A stretch of DNA of 64,000 nt from Staphylococcus durrellii (GTDB taxonomy: Bacteria; Bacillota; Bacilli; Staphylococcales; Staphylococcaceae), in the NCBI RefSeq assembly GCF_015594545.1, contig NZ_JADIIO010000001.1:1426001-1490000 (forward strand). Reading direction: 5' to 3'. Under the pieces are notes generated by a model that saw only the letters and a program-made list of their open reading frames with translations, searched no databases and was not told the origin of the DNA. The translations under genes and the position numbers were made by a program. This document shows, piece by piece, positions 50,301-58,551 of this stretch (positions within the stretch are counted from its first letter, which is position 1; the number at the start of each line of letters is the position of its first letter).

Positions 50301-50712
50301 AAGGCGCTTTTTCTTTTTGCGCCTCAGATTGTATATTATCACTATTGTTTTGTACAGGCGCTTGAACTCTTTGTGGTTGTGCACTTCTTGTTGTTAATGA
50401 TTCATTCGGTTGATTTGTTGGCTGTGTTGTTTGATCTTGCACATCATTTGTAGACATATGCGTATTACTTGAAACATTTTGTTGGAGTGCTTGATTTTGA
50501 GTTCCTTCTGAATTTCTACTTTCTTGATTCCCATTTTGTATTTCATTTTGCTGAGTGTTTTGATTATTTACTGATTCTTCAGAAGCCTTTGCTTCATTAC
50601 TATTACCATAAATAAATGCACTCCCTACTAAGATTGAAGCAATACCTACGCTAAACTTACGTATTGAGTACTTATTATCTTTTTTACCTAAACATGATTT
50701 ATAAAATTCCAA
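47350..50712 (-). CDS. YSIRK-type secreted protein with two duplicated domain pairs, no LPXTG
   Basis: 1120 residues from a TTG. The signal peptide has the YSIRKFSVG motif (15-23) and a likely cleavage after AKA (43). A Gln/Asn-rich linker spans 45-150. Two related domains follow, at about 152-480 and 485-812. Each contains 'VLTRDxDGFYW' (327-337; 666-675) and a 'WGY-I-SDA' stretch (374-381; 713-720). Two C-terminal repeats, about 819-962 and 973-1117, share SSFQSLNT and GYFFYNFKAENELAP. The protein ends at PSNA: there is no LPXTG, hydrophobic segment or charged tail. It is therefore secreted or held non-covalently. I do not recognise the domains. Confidence 0.75.
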   Translation of the reverse strand: MEFYKSCLGKKDNKYSIRKFSVGIASILVGSAFIYGNSNEAKASEESVNNQNTQQNEIQNGNQESRNSEGTQNQALQQNVSSNTHMSTNDVQDQTTQPTNQPNESLTTRSAQPQRVQAPVQNNSDNIQSEAQKEKAPLKSTNVESKVVDKNTKKLDVVKYVEDNSNQLTDVERKFYLRAVARETSISNNSWKNVYDKEYSKVSELNGQNVAENKVENVNAITKAVSDLIKNRDSDSYYTNLRSDNTGNQANKFTLNNNIQRTQEGNQIINLGLSKDIIPITYPHNGKWLPWDHRFDIWGLRTNNSLNSKIEEVRIKYKWKGQSVDEVLTRDKDGFYWLKENEKYKAKAHIGGGVNFHLKLKKDAILDKARDAAWGYIFSDAEHFFPQSAVTFGFQKFNFSQSGFDKNFNNNNLNGVKQKLTTKLNNIQSGLFTQPGGNKDYYLQLVTKATSNLQDYNDYKRAKLTLENINKRIDVALKEVKPVKISGLTVDSNSKMKDILDYINNQKAHLSQPELELFLRNASRITNTPNLWKSYNENGNSTQTTSISGKSEDINYINKLLKDMQSFIESRNSDNLYKEFAKDTAVKTLANHFGLTSITQENGKQVANIEIKRDGLELDKFEGGKYNDGLTRFEQRALRTNESINNKIEKVTATYRWQGKNYEDVLTRDDKGFYWFREDVKFPNGKKSVGGTVNLKVTFKKDTLLNKDTDKMWGYNISDANEALTVFGSNIGFSRINLDNSETNFNVKTLSNLKESVLNNVQSLAPVFLNDDTTVNEFNQRINNINTSASTQNEFENAKDQLVMINHQLAKTALKNNLIVVPEEKQHLGQYAQEVEDSHFSSFQSLNTDPNNSLNSDSSIVIKPKGYFFYNFKAENELAPGKKINIKLVASKVDPKTKFQYSVQNGQNVYLAGISEIPKVSEGNYTLDDYVIPEGAKKFTLRIDNREGTTNTNVKGFKLVPAEGNDSNSKVPNLVVIPEDGQNIKTYAANHKDSYFSSFQSLNTNPVNTFNSDGSLTLKPNGYFFYNFKAENELAPNKKFNIKVMSNSVDPKTKFEYGFQIAGVKFGNTIKAIVKSEEGIYSVEDVVVPENATSVALRLDNRLGKQNAEIQGVFVLPSNA

Positions 50713-50917
50713 TTTTCTTACCCACTTTACTAAATTTTATTTTACCAAATTCGTATAAATAATTTAATTTAATACAAATTTGTTATAAAACAATTATAAT
50801 TTATTCAATTATATTTAAAAAAGACTATAACCTTATATGGTAAAATTAAAAGCATTATAATGTAAAAAACAATAATATATTACTGAAAATCAAACTTTTC
50901 TCATGCTTTTTATATAA

Positions 50918-51030
50918 ATAAAAAACCCGTAAGTGAGAACTTACGGGCTACGCTTACGAGTTAGTTATTTAAACAACTTATGTACAACTTACTATTTTAC
51001 AATTACTGGGAAGTAGGTATTATAATTCCG
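50918..51030 (-). ncRNA. Candidate small RNA A
   Basis: A clean intrinsic terminator (CCCGTAAG-TTCTCA-CTTACGGG then TTTTTT) ends at about 50918 on the minus strand, with no protein gene upstream for over a kilobase. A TTCCC motif lies near 51009, as in several staphylococcal regulatory RNAs. A possible -10 TATAAT lies at 51021-51026, but no good -35 is visible, so the 5' end is uncertain. Confidence 0.45.
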
Positions 51031-51275
51031 CTAATTAGCTATGTAAGTTATACAAGAAAAGATTATTATATTTTATTATAATTGTGAAGAAATTTTAATC
51101 ATATAGTAAAATAGTAGTATTTATTTAGTAAAAAATTATATATTTACATGATCACTATTAGTTTTATTTACATTATTTCCATAAAACAGTTGATATCTTT
51201 TTAAAAATTAATTTTTAATTTAACAATATCTATATATGAATAATAAAAAATTAACAAAGTAAAATATCACTAATA

Positions 51276-51373
51276 TAAAAAAAGAGGCAAGTACTAAAAG
51301 TACTTGCCCGTAACTTAACTAGACTTATTGGGAAAGGCTATTCTATCCTACCTAAGTAGAATTTTACTACTTC
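51276..51373 (-). ncRNA. Candidate small RNA B
   Basis: About 98 nt on the minus strand. The promoter is -35 TTGAAT (51403-51408), 17 bases, -10 TATATA (51380-51385). The RNA would start with GCGTTCGAAGTAG and carries a 5' hairpin (AAGTAG/CTACTT), an unpaired-looking CCTTTCCCAATAAG and a perfect terminator (GGCAAGTAC-TTTTA-GTACTTGCC then TTTTTTT). There is no open frame. The UUUCCC motif recalls C-rich staphylococcal sRNAs such as the Rsa RNAs, but I cannot match it to a named RNA. Confidence 0.6.
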
Positions 51374-51389
51374 GAACGCTATATATCCT

Positions 51390-51422
51390 TATTTAGAAGT
51401 TAATTCAATTAACTTCTAAATA
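51390..51422. promoter_or_regulatory. 33-bp perfect palindrome over the -35 of small RNA B
   Basis: Two exact 16-base half-sites (TATTTAGAAGTTAATT and its complement) flank a single central base. The -35 box of small RNA B lies at the centre. The geometry fits a dimeric repressor operator. No regulator is recognised. Confidence 0.6.
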
Positions 51423-51521
51423 TAATATATTGATAAATCTATCCTTTTGTATATACTCTTTTGTACTTTAGTAAAAAAACAGATATTAGTTAGAAAAAAA
51501 TACTTCTTCTTAGATGCTAAT

Positions 51522-51632
51522 CTACACCAAAGTTCCTTTTATTTCAGGGTCTTTATATAAAAAGTTTCTACCAATTCTACAAGTTACTTTTATAATTTCT
51601 GGCTCACCGACAATTTCTTGTTCTAACGTAGA
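51522..51632 (-). pseudogene. Decayed coding fragment
   Basis: A 36-codon run on the minus strand contains EQEIVGEPEIIKVTCRIGRN and ends at a stop. A second piece in another frame just upstream (FKHMLVIADMKVIIKVTY) suggests a frameshifted gene of unknown family. No start codon or ribosome site is visible. Confidence 0.35.
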
Positions 51633-52140
51633 TTAACTTAATACGTCACTTTAATTATAACTTTCATATCAGCTATCACTAACATGTGCTTAAACTTTTT
51701 ATTTTGCTTACTTTTTATCTAATAATTCATAGCTTTAAAGATTAAGCATAGCTTTCATTTAAGTTTTGCTATACTTTATTAATTGGTATTGTGATAATAG
51801 TGTGTAAAAATGCTTTAATTATCTTTTATTCAGTTTATTCATGTTGCGACTAAGGATGACCTTCTAAAAGTAAACGCTGTAAAAAATTGACATACGCTTC
51901 AACTTATCATTTGCGAAAAGATTACTTCAAATACTTTCGAGATAAAATTAAATATATTCATTGTCCTAATAAAAAATATTAATGAATTGATTAATCTATT
52001 AAATAAAATATGTTACGGAAAATGTACAACACAGAACGATATAAGTTTTTGAGAAATTTATCCAAGGAAAGCATATACTTTTAAAAGTTTACACTCAAAT
52101 TACACTCAAAACGTGATTCATTATAATAATGTATGCAAAA

Positions 52141-52183
52141 AAACAACCCGAAATCATTCTATTAGGAATGACCCGAGTTGTTT
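52141..52183 (-). terminator. Terminator of glnA
   Basis: Imperfect stem AAACAACCCGAAATCATTC against GAATGACCCGAGTTGTTT with wobble pairs and a T-run on the minus strand. Confidence 0.7.
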
Positions 52184-52216
52184 ATATACCTAGCACTAGT
52201 CCCCTTTACTTAGCAC

Positions 52217-53557
52217 CTAGTATTGTTTCATATATTGTTCTCTTTCCCATTCGGACACTTGCGTTCTATAGTAATCCCATTCAATTGATTTAGAATTAAT
52301 AAATTGATTGTAAATGTGATTACCAAGTGCTTCTTTGATGACTTTGTTTTCGCGCATCGATTTAATCGCTGTGTATAACTGTGAAGGTAAGTCTTCGATA
52401 CCAATAGCTTCACGTTCGTCACGATTCATTTCGTAGATGTTTTGGTTTACTGGTTCTGGTACTTCTAATTTGTTTTTAATACCATCTAAACCAGCTTGTA
52501 AAATTGCAGCTAATGCCATGTATGGGTTTGCTGCAGGATCTACTGAGCGGATTTCAACTCTTGTTGATAGCCCACGAGAAGATGGAACACGAATAAGTGG
52601 TGAACGGTTTTTACCACTCCAAGCAATGTAACATGGTGCTTCATAACCTGGAACTAAACGTTTGTATGAGTTTACTAATGGATTACATACTGCTGTGAAA
52701 CCACGAGCATTTTTAAGAATACCAGCAATAAAGTGATAAGCATCTTTAGTTAATTGCATATCACCATTTGGATCAAAGAATGCATTTTCTTTACCATTAA
52801 ATAATGATACGTTAAAGTGCATACCACTACCATTAACACCAAATAGTGGTTTAGGCATAAATGTCGCATGTAGGTTATGTTGACGCGCAATAGTTTTAAC
52901 AACTAATTTAAATGTTTGGATATTATCACAAGCTGTTACTGCGTCGGCATATTTAAAGTCAATTTCGTGTTGACCTGGTGCAACCTCATGGTGACTTGCT
53001 TCGATATCAAAGCCCATATCTTCTAATTCTAGTACGATGTCACGACGACAGTTTTCACCTAAGTCTGTTGGTGCTAAGTCGAAGTAACCACCATCATCAT
53101 TTAATTCTAATGTTGGTTCACCTTTTTCATCTAATTTGAATAAGAAGAATTCTGGCTCAGGCCCTAAGTTTAAGTCAGTAAAGCCTAATTCTTGCATTTC
53201 TTTAAGCGTACGTTTTAAATTTGCACGAGGATCGCCTTCGAATGGTGTTCCATCTGTTTTATAAATATCACAAATTAAACGAGCAACCTTACCCTGACCT
53301 GCAGTCCATGGGAAAATCACCCAAGTATCTAAGTCCGGATAAAGATACATGTCTGATTCTTCGATACGAACAAATCCTTCGATAGAAGAACCATCAAACA
53401 TCATTTCATTATCTAAAACTTTTTCTAATTGGCTAACAGGAACTTCTACGTTTTTGATAGTTCCTAAAATATCTGTGAATTGTAATCTTAAGTATCTTAC
53501 ATTTTCCTCTTTGGCAAACTTGTGAATATCTTCTTTTGTAAATGTACGTTTTGGCAT
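52217..53557 (-). CDS. glnA: Glutamine synthetase, type I
   Basis: 446 residues, the Gram-positive GSI-alpha length. Motifs: [19 protein letters not shown] (beta-grasp domain), GPEPEFFLF and [15 protein letters not shown] (metal and ammonium sites), [18 protein letters not shown] (ATP site) and [13 protein letters not shown]. It makes glutamine from glutamate and ammonium. In Firmicutes the feedback-inhibited enzyme also controls GlnR. It is 22 bases downstream of glnR in one operon, under the GlnR box. Confidence 0.98.
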   Translation of the reverse strand: MPKRTFTKEDIHKFAKEENVRYLRLQFTDILGTIKNVEVPVSQLEKVLDNEMMFDGSSIEGFVRIEESDMYLYPDLDTWVIFPWTAGQGKVARLICDIYKTDGTPFEGDPRANLKRTLKEMQELGFTDLNLGPEPEFFLFKLDEKGEPTLELNDDGGYFDLAPTDLGENCRRDIVLELEDMGFDIEASHHEVAPGQHEIDFKYADAVTACDNIQTFKLVVKTIARQHNLHATFMPKPLFGVNGSGMHFNVSLFNGKENAFFDPNGDMQLTKDAYHFIAGILKNARGFTAVCNPLVNSYKRLVPGYEAPCYIAWSGKNRSPLIRVPSSRGLSTRVEIRSVDPAANPYMALAAILQAGLDGIKNKLEVPEPVNQNIYEMNRDEREAIGIEDLPSQLYTAIKSMRENKVIKEALGNHIYNQFINSKSIEWDYYRTQVSEWEREQYMKQY

Positions 53558-53579
53558 TATGTAATGTCCTCCAGTAATT

Positions 53580-53948
53580 TTATTTAATAAATCGTGATAA
53601 GTCTCCGCGATTTATCGGTAGAGCTTCGCTTTGTGGTTTTTGTGTTGTATCCACAATCATTCTTTTTCTAATTTCTTGTTCTTCAGTTGATAAATGCGCA
53701 TGATCATCGTTAAATATTTGCTTAATACCTTTGACATTAAAACCTTTTTCAATTAAGTTTTTAATTTCTAATAATTTTTCCAAATCATTTAATGAAAACA
53801 TGCGTTTGTTACCTTGTGTTCTTGAAGGCGAAATGAGTTCATGTGTTTCGTAATAACGTATTTGTCTTGGTGATAATTCACTTAATTTACTAACAACACT
53901 CATAGAGAAGACGGGCATATTTCGTCGCAATGCATCTTTTGACTTCAT
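53580..53948 (-). CDS. glnR: Transcriptional repressor GlnR (MerR family)
   Basis: 122 residues from ATG 53948, which follows GAGGTG; an earlier in-frame start adds 20 residues without a site. The MerR helix-turn-helix is [20 protein letters not shown], followed by a wing with [15 protein letters not shown] and the C-terminal tail [11 protein letters not shown], which senses feedback-inhibited glutamine synthetase. It represses nitrogen genes when glutamine is plentiful. Its own promoter is TTGAAT-17-TAAATT and a full GlnR site lies just upstream. Confidence 0.97.
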   Translation of the reverse strand: MKSKDALRRNMPVFSMSVVSKLSELSPRQIRYYETHELISPSRTQGNKRMFSLNDLEKLLEIKNLIEKGFNVKGIKQIFNDDHAHLSTEEQEIRKRMIVDTTQKPQSEALPINRGDLSRFIK

Positions 53949-53979
53949 TTCCATCACCTCTATATTTGAACTTATAGAT

Positions 53980-54008
53980 AATTTAGCACATTCAAGACAG
54001 TAATTCAA
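53980..54008 (-). promoter_or_regulatory. Promoter of glnRA
   Basis: TTGAAT (54003-54008) and TAAATT (53980-53985), spacing 17, on the minus strand, 32 bases before the start codon. Confidence 0.65.
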
Positions 54009-54013
54009 AGATA

Positions 54014-54030
54014 TGTCATGTTTCCTTACA
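54014..54030. promoter_or_regulatory. GlnR box upstream of glnRA
   Basis: TGTCATGTTTCCTTACA fits TGTNA-N7-TNACA exactly and lies 5 bases upstream of the -35 box. This matches the autoregulation known for Firmicute glnRA. Confidence 0.8.
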
Positions 54031-54087
54031 TCTTTATAAAAGCTGATATTTCAATACTTTCAGCACTATGCTAAAATTCTTTAAATA

Positions 54088-54102
54088 AATTTTTAGAAAA
54101 TT
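54088..54102. promoter_or_regulatory. CodY-like box upstream of glnRA
   Basis: AATTTTTAGAAAATT matches AATTTTCWGAAAATT at 14 of 15 positions. It lies 80 bases upstream of the -35 in the gap to ynbB. Confidence 0.45.
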
Positions 54103-54199
54103 CCTACAATATTTAGTCTGAAATTCACATAATTTAGCTTAAAAAACATCAATTCAATAAAATGAATTGATGTTTTTAACCACTACTATTCCCATGATA

Positions 54200-55438
54200 T
54201 TAAACTAAGTTGTTTTCTCTTAATTGCTCTACAGCTCTAGTAACAGCAATTTTCACATGTTCGTATGTTAAACCACCTTGAATATAAGCTTCATAAGGTG
54301 GACGTATGGGACCATCTGCAGATAATTCAATTGACGATCCTTGTATAAAAGTACCAGCCGCCATTATCACATCATCTTCGTAACCTGGCATATACGCAGG
54401 TTCAGGGCTGAAGTGTGCATTTACTGGCGAAGCATGTTGTATACTTTGACAAAATTGTATCATTTGCTCTTTATCTGTAAACGTCACAGTTTGAATCAAA
54501 TCTGTTCTCGGCACATTATATTTCGGTGTTGTTGTCATACCTAACTTATCCAATAATAAACTTGTAAATATAGCGCCTTTTAAACTTTGACTAACAACAT
54601 GCGGTGCTAAAAAGAAACCTTGATACATATCTTGTAGTGTATCTAGTGAGGCACCCGCTTCCTTACCAATACCTGGAGCAGTTAAACGATAACCACAGCG
54701 TTGAATTAAATCATTCCTCCCAGCAATATAGCCACCTATTTTAGCTAAACCGCCCCCCGGATTTTTGATTAAAGAACCCGCAATGATATCAGCGCCACAT
54801 TCAATTGGCTCACGTAATTCGACAAACTCACCATAGCAATTGTCTACAAAAACAATGACTTCAGGAAATTGAGCTTTAATTAATTGGATAGCTCTTTCAA
54901 TTTCATCTATGTTAATTGAAGGACGTTGATCGTAACCTTTTGAACGTTGTATTGCCACAACTTTTGTTTGCTTACTCATATGTGCTAATACAGACTGTGT
55001 GTCTATGGCACCATTTTTCAAGTCTATCTTATTATAAACAACCCCGTGTTCTTGTAAACTTTCTATCCCATTGCCATTAATACCGATAACTTCTAATAAA
55101 GTATCGTATGGGTTTCCTGTGATATATAACAATTCATCATTGTATTTCAATGTGCTTTGTAATGCTATAGTTATCGCATGCGTTCCTGAAATAATTTGCG
55201 GACGTACTAAGGCATCCTCTGCTTTGAACGTATGCGCATATATTTGTTCTAAATGATCTCTGCCGAAGTCATCGTAACCATAACCTGTAGTACCCTGTAA
55301 ATCATTTTCAGTTACTTTGACAGAATGAAATGCATTGAGGACTTTTTCTTGATTGCTTAATGCAATTGCTTCAATGTCGTCAAAATATGGTCTTAACGTT
55401 TCTTCAGATTTTCTTACTAGTTGCTTTATAGATGTCAT
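54200..55438 (-). CDS. ynbB: Methionine gamma-lyase-family PLP protein (YnbB, 'aluminium resistance')
   Basis: 412 residues of the Cys/Met-metabolism PLP family. The Schiff-base lysine is probably in SLIKNPGGGLAKIGGYIAG. SGTHAITIALQSTLK near residue 83 binds the cofactor phosphate and VDNCYGEFVE gives the cofactor Asp. The old name refers to aluminium resistance, which is unproven. It overlaps hflX by 4 bases (ATGA) and is upstream of glnRA in the same direction, as in other Firmicutes. Confidence 0.9.
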   Translation of the reverse strand: MTSIKQLVRKSEETLRPYFDDIEAIALSNQEKVLNAFHSVKVTENDLQGTTGYGYDDFGRDHLEQIYAHTFKAEDALVRPQIISGTHAITIALQSTLKYNDELLYITGNPYDTLLEVIGINGNGIESLQEHGVVYNKIDLKNGAIDTQSVLAHMSKQTKVVAIQRSKGYDQRPSINIDEIERAIQLIKAQFPEVIVFVDNCYGEFVELREPIECGADIIAGSLIKNPGGGLAKIGGYIAGRNDLIQRCGYRLTAPGIGKEAGASLDTLQDMYQGFFLAPHVVSQSLKGAIFTSLLLDKLGMTTTPKYNVPRTDLIQTVTFTDKEQMIQFCQSIQHASPVNAHFSPEPAYMPGYEDDVIMAAGTFIQGSSIELSADGPIRPPYEAYIQGGLTYEHVKIAVTRAVEQLRENNLV

Positions 55439-56691
55439 TCATTTTTACTTCCTTCGTTTACTTTTTGGTAGCCTTTTATTTCGTATGTTTCTTCTTTTTC
55501 ATTAAAATTTAATTCAGTAACGAGTGTATGTTGTTTTAAATAATAAAGTTTGTCAGCTTCACTACTAGCTAAAGTTTCCTCGTAATAAGTCAATGTTCTT
55601 TTAATTTCTTGTATAAGCAAATCATTAACCACATGAATATCATGCTCATCTTGACTAGACACAAACACATGCGGTTTATTAGTTGAAGGCTGTACTCCTT
55701 CATGTAAATCTTTTTTATTAAAGATAATGGCCTGTGGTATATGCGCCATATCTAGATCGTTAATGATTTGATTTACCGTGTCATATTGCGTTTTATATTC
55801 AGGATGACTGCTATCCACAACATGCAATAATAAATCTGCATCTTTCGCTTCTTCTAAGGTGGATTTAAACGCCGCGATCAAAGTCGTCGGTAATTTTTGA
55901 ATAAAACCTACCGTATCGGACAAGATAAAATTAAAGCCTTCATTAACTTGAATTTGACGCGTCTTAGGGTCTAATGTAGCAAAAAGTAAATTTTGTTCAT
56001 AAGTAGTCTCCTGAGCTAAGGCATTAAACCAGGACGACTTTCCAGCATTAGTATATCCGATTAATGCGACTTGAAAAACATTGTTTTGCTCTCTTTTAGC
56101 CCTATAGCGTTCCCGATGGTCTACCACAGTTTGTAATTGATGTTTAATGTCATTCATACGTGTACGAATATGACGACGATCCATTTCTAATTTAGTTTCC
56201 CCTGGACCTCTAGTACCAATACCTCCACCTAATCTAGATAAACTTCTGCCGTGTCCTTGCAAACGTGGCATTAAATAATCTAACTGTGCTAGCTCCACTT
56301 GCAGTTTACCTTCTTTACTACGCGCACGTAATGCGAATATTTCTAGTATTAACTGCGTACGATCGATAACTTTAATGTTCAGTTGGCCATTTAATGATTT
56401 TGACTGTGCTGTCGTTAATTCATCATTTGTAACCACAACGTCTATATCGTTAAATGAGATATATGCTTTTATTTCATCTAGTTTGCCTTTACCTACATAA
56501 TACTTATTGTCAAAGTGCGTTCTATTTTGTGTAAATTGCTCTTTAACATCTAGTTTACAAGTTGTAGAAAGTGCTTCTAATTCTTCCATAGTTGAATCAA
56601 AATCAAAGTTTTCTTCCTCTTGCGCATGCACTCCAACTATTATTGCGCTTTCAAGTTTTATTTTTGTATCATATGTTTTATGTTGGCCCAT
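55435..56691 (-). CDS. hflX: GTPase HflX
   Basis: 418 residues. The N-terminal HflX domain includes [20 protein letters not shown]. The GTPase domain has [17 protein letters not shown] (P-loop), [19 protein letters not shown] and FNKKDL. HflX splits stalled ribosomes under stress. The ATG at 56691 was chosen because GGGGTG lies six bases before it. It overlaps ynbB by 4 bases and is divergent from bsaA. Confidence 0.95.
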   Translation of the reverse strand: MGQHKTYDTKIKLESAIIVGVHAQEEENFDFDSTMEELEALSTTCKLDVKEQFTQNRTHFDNKYYVGKGKLDEIKAYISFNDIDVVVTNDELTTAQSKSLNGQLNIKVIDRTQLILEIFALRARSKEGKLQVELAQLDYLMPRLQGHGRSLSRLGGGIGTRGPGETKLEMDRRHIRTRMNDIKHQLQTVVDHRERYRAKREQNNVFQVALIGYTNAGKSSWFNALAQETTYEQNLLFATLDPKTRQIQVNEGFNFILSDTVGFIQKLPTTLIAAFKSTLEEAKDADLLLHVVDSSHPEYKTQYDTVNQIINDLDMAHIPQAIIFNKKDLHEGVQPSTNKPHVFVSSQDEHDIHVVNDLLIQEIKRTLTYYEETLASSEADKLYYLKQHTLVTELNFNEKEETYEIKGYQKVNEGSKNE

Positions 56692-56798
56692 GTCATGCAC
56701 CCCATTTCTTAGTTTTATCTAAGTCATTTTATCACAGTGTGAATATAAAGACTATCATAGGAATTTATGTTAAATTATTGTTAACAGAGGTGATAACA

Positions 56799-57272
56799 AT
56801 GAGTATTTATGATATTTCAGTACAAAAATCAAATGGAGAACAATATCAATTAGAATCATATAAAGGCGATGTACTCCTGATCGTTAACACAGCAAGCGAG
56901 TGTGGCTTTACACCACAATTTGAAGGTTTACAGTATTTATATGAACAATACAAAGATCAAGGTTTAATGGTGCTTGGATTCCCTTGTAATCAATTTGGAA
57001 ATCAAGAACCTGGTACAGGCGAAGAAGCTACACAAAATTGTAAAATTAATTATGGCGTTTCATTCCCTATACATGAAAAGATTGACGTTAAAGGTCCAAA
57101 TCAACACCCTTTATTTGAATTTTTAACCGAGTCTCAAAATGGTTTCCTTAACGAAAAAATTAAATGGAATTTCACAAAATTTTTAGTAGATAGAGAAGGC
57201 AACGTTATTAAACGTTTCTCTCCTCAAAAAAAACCTGAACAATTAGAAGAAGATATTAAAGCATTACTATAA
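56799..57272 (+). CDS. bsaA: Glutathione peroxidase-family thiol peroxidase
   Basis: 157 residues from ATG 56799, preceded by AGAGGTGA. The peroxidatic Cys35 is in [11 protein letters not shown], with [11 protein letters not shown] and [10 protein letters not shown] completing the catalytic Cys/Gln/Trp/Asn set. These bacterial enzymes use Cys in place of selenocysteine and usually take electrons from thioredoxin. It removes organic peroxides. It is divergent from hflX and convergent with hfq. Confidence 0.93.
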   Translation: MSIYDISVQKSNGEQYQLESYKGDVLLIVNTASECGFTPQFEGLQYLYEQYKDQGLMVLGFPCNQFGNQEPGTGEEATQNCKINYGVSFPIHEKIDVKGPNQHPLFEFLTESQNGFLNEKIKWNFTKFLVDREGNVIKRFSPQKKPEQLEEDIKALL

Positions 57273-57293
57273 TTTGAAGGTATTAAAACATCG

Positions 57294-57365
57294 AAAAAGG
57301 TTATAACAGACCTGATTATACGCGTTGTAATAACGTTGCATATCAGATAAGTTATAACCTTTTTT
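57294..57365. terminator. Bidirectional terminator between bsaA and hfq
   Basis: Stem AAAAAGGTTATAAC and its exact complement flank a 43-base interior that has its own weak pairing. Confidence 0.75.
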
Positions 57366-57383
57366 ACTTGAACTTATATTGGG

Positions 57384-57593
57384 TTACTCGCTATCATCGA
57401 TTGTAAAAGTACTGATTGCGTGCTTGTAAATTAGGTGTGGCTTTTCTTGTGAAAACAAGCAAACAGTTGACTCATCAAAATCTTCGATTACACCTTTGAT
57501 TTGAAAGCCATTAATTAAAAAGACAACAGCTTTTGTCTTCTCGGCTTTAAAGTGCCCTAGGAATTGGTCTTGGTTGTTGTTCTGTGTAGTCAT
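57384..57593 (-). CDS. hfq: RNA-binding protein Hfq
   Basis: 69 residues, an Sm-like fold. Sm1 is QFLGHFKAEKTKAVVFLINGFQIKGVI and Sm2 includes HLIYKHAISTFT with the conserved YKHA. It is shorter than the E. coli protein, as usual in staphylococci, and lacks the C-terminal tail. Its role in small RNA pairing in staphylococci is limited or debated. It begins 4 bases after miaA, in the order also seen elsewhere. Confidence 0.95.
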   Translation of the reverse strand: MTTQNNNQDQFLGHFKAEKTKAVVFLINGFQIKGVIEDFDESTVCLFSQEKPHLIYKHAISTFTIDDSE

Positions 57594-57597
57594 CTTA

Positions 57598-58551
57598 CTA
57601 ACTCCTTTTGTTTATTTGGGCGGAAACCTCATCTAAGATTAATGAAAGTGACTTCGTCTCTTTATTTAACCAAATCACGTCCAGTTTATTCTTAAACCAA
57701 GTCATTTGGCGTTTTGCATAATTTCGTGAGTGTTGCTTAAGCTTTTCTGAAGCTTGTGTTATCGAAACACTCCCTTTCACTACTGGAACTATCTCTTTAT
57801 ATCCAATAGCTTGCATGCTTTGACATGATTCATATCCATGTTCAACGAGTTGTTCTACTTCACTTAATAATCCGTTCTCCAACATTATATCTACGCGTTT
57901 ATTTATTCTGTCATATAATAGGTCACGCGACATTTCCATCCCTAATAATAATGTATCATAATTTTCTGTGAATTGTTGCATTTTCTTGCGAGAACTTAAA
58001 AGTTTTTTTGTTTTTAAGTAAAATTGAATTGCACGTAATACTCTTTTTCGATTATTTGGATGAATTGCTTGTGCAGATTCGGGATCAAACGACTTTAAGT
58101 AATTATGTAGCTCATTATTAGAATATGTTTCATATTGCTGCATTTTCGTCTCGATTTCTTTTTCTTGTGCATGACTAATCGTCTCATCTTCAAAAGCATA
58201 ATTATAAATAAGTGATTGTATATAAAGACCAGTGCCTCCGACAACTATAGGCACTTTCCCTTTTGCAGTAATTGTCTCTATTAATGTCTGTGCTCTCTTT
58301 TTGAAATCATAAGCTGAAAAATTATCATCTGGTTCTAAAATATCAATCATATAGTGAGCTACGCCATCCATTTCTTCGTTAGATACTTTAGCAGTACCAA
58401 TATCCATGCCTTTGTATACTTGCATAGAATCACCACTAATAATTTCACCATTAATTCTCTTCGCTAATTCAATACTAAACTCAGTTTTACCCACAGCTGT
58501 TGGCCCCACAATAACAACGATGAAAGGTTTCTGATGTTGCACTTTTATCAC
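57598..58551 (-). CDS. miaA: tRNA dimethylallyltransferase
   Basis: 317 residues. The P-loop GPTAVGKTEFSIELA (15-29), DSMQVYKGMDIGTAKV and the GGTGLYIQSLIYNY region match MiaA. It adds a dimethylallyl group to A37 of tRNAs that read UNN codons. The start is GTG (MIKVQHQKPFI), overlapping the stop of the upstream hydrolase gene as GTGA, so translation is coupled. hfq follows after 4 bases. Confidence 0.96.
   Translation of the reverse strand: MIKVQHQKPFIVVIVGPTAVGKTEFSIELAKRINGEIISGDSMQVYKGMDIGTAKVSNEEMDGVAHYMIDILEPDDNFSAYDFKKRAQTLIETITAKGKVPIVVGGTGLYIQSLIYNYAFEDETISHAQEKEIETKMQQYETYSNNELHNYLKSFDPESAQAIHPNNRKRVLRAIQFYLKTKKLLSSRKKMQQFTENYDTLLLGMEMSRDLLYDRINKRVDIMLENGLLSEVEQLVEHGYESCQSMQAIGYKEIVPVVKGSVSITQASEKLKQHSRNYAKRQMTWFKNKLDVIWLNKETKSLSLILDEVSAQINKRS

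Larger units (their letters stand above)
50713..52216. other. 1.5-kb gene-poor region between the YSIRK gene and glnA
   Basis: Extremely AT-rich. No intact protein gene. It holds two candidate small RNA genes on the minus strand (about 50918-51030 and 51276-51373), a 33-bp palindrome, and a decayed coding fragment at 51522-51632. Confidence 0.6.
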
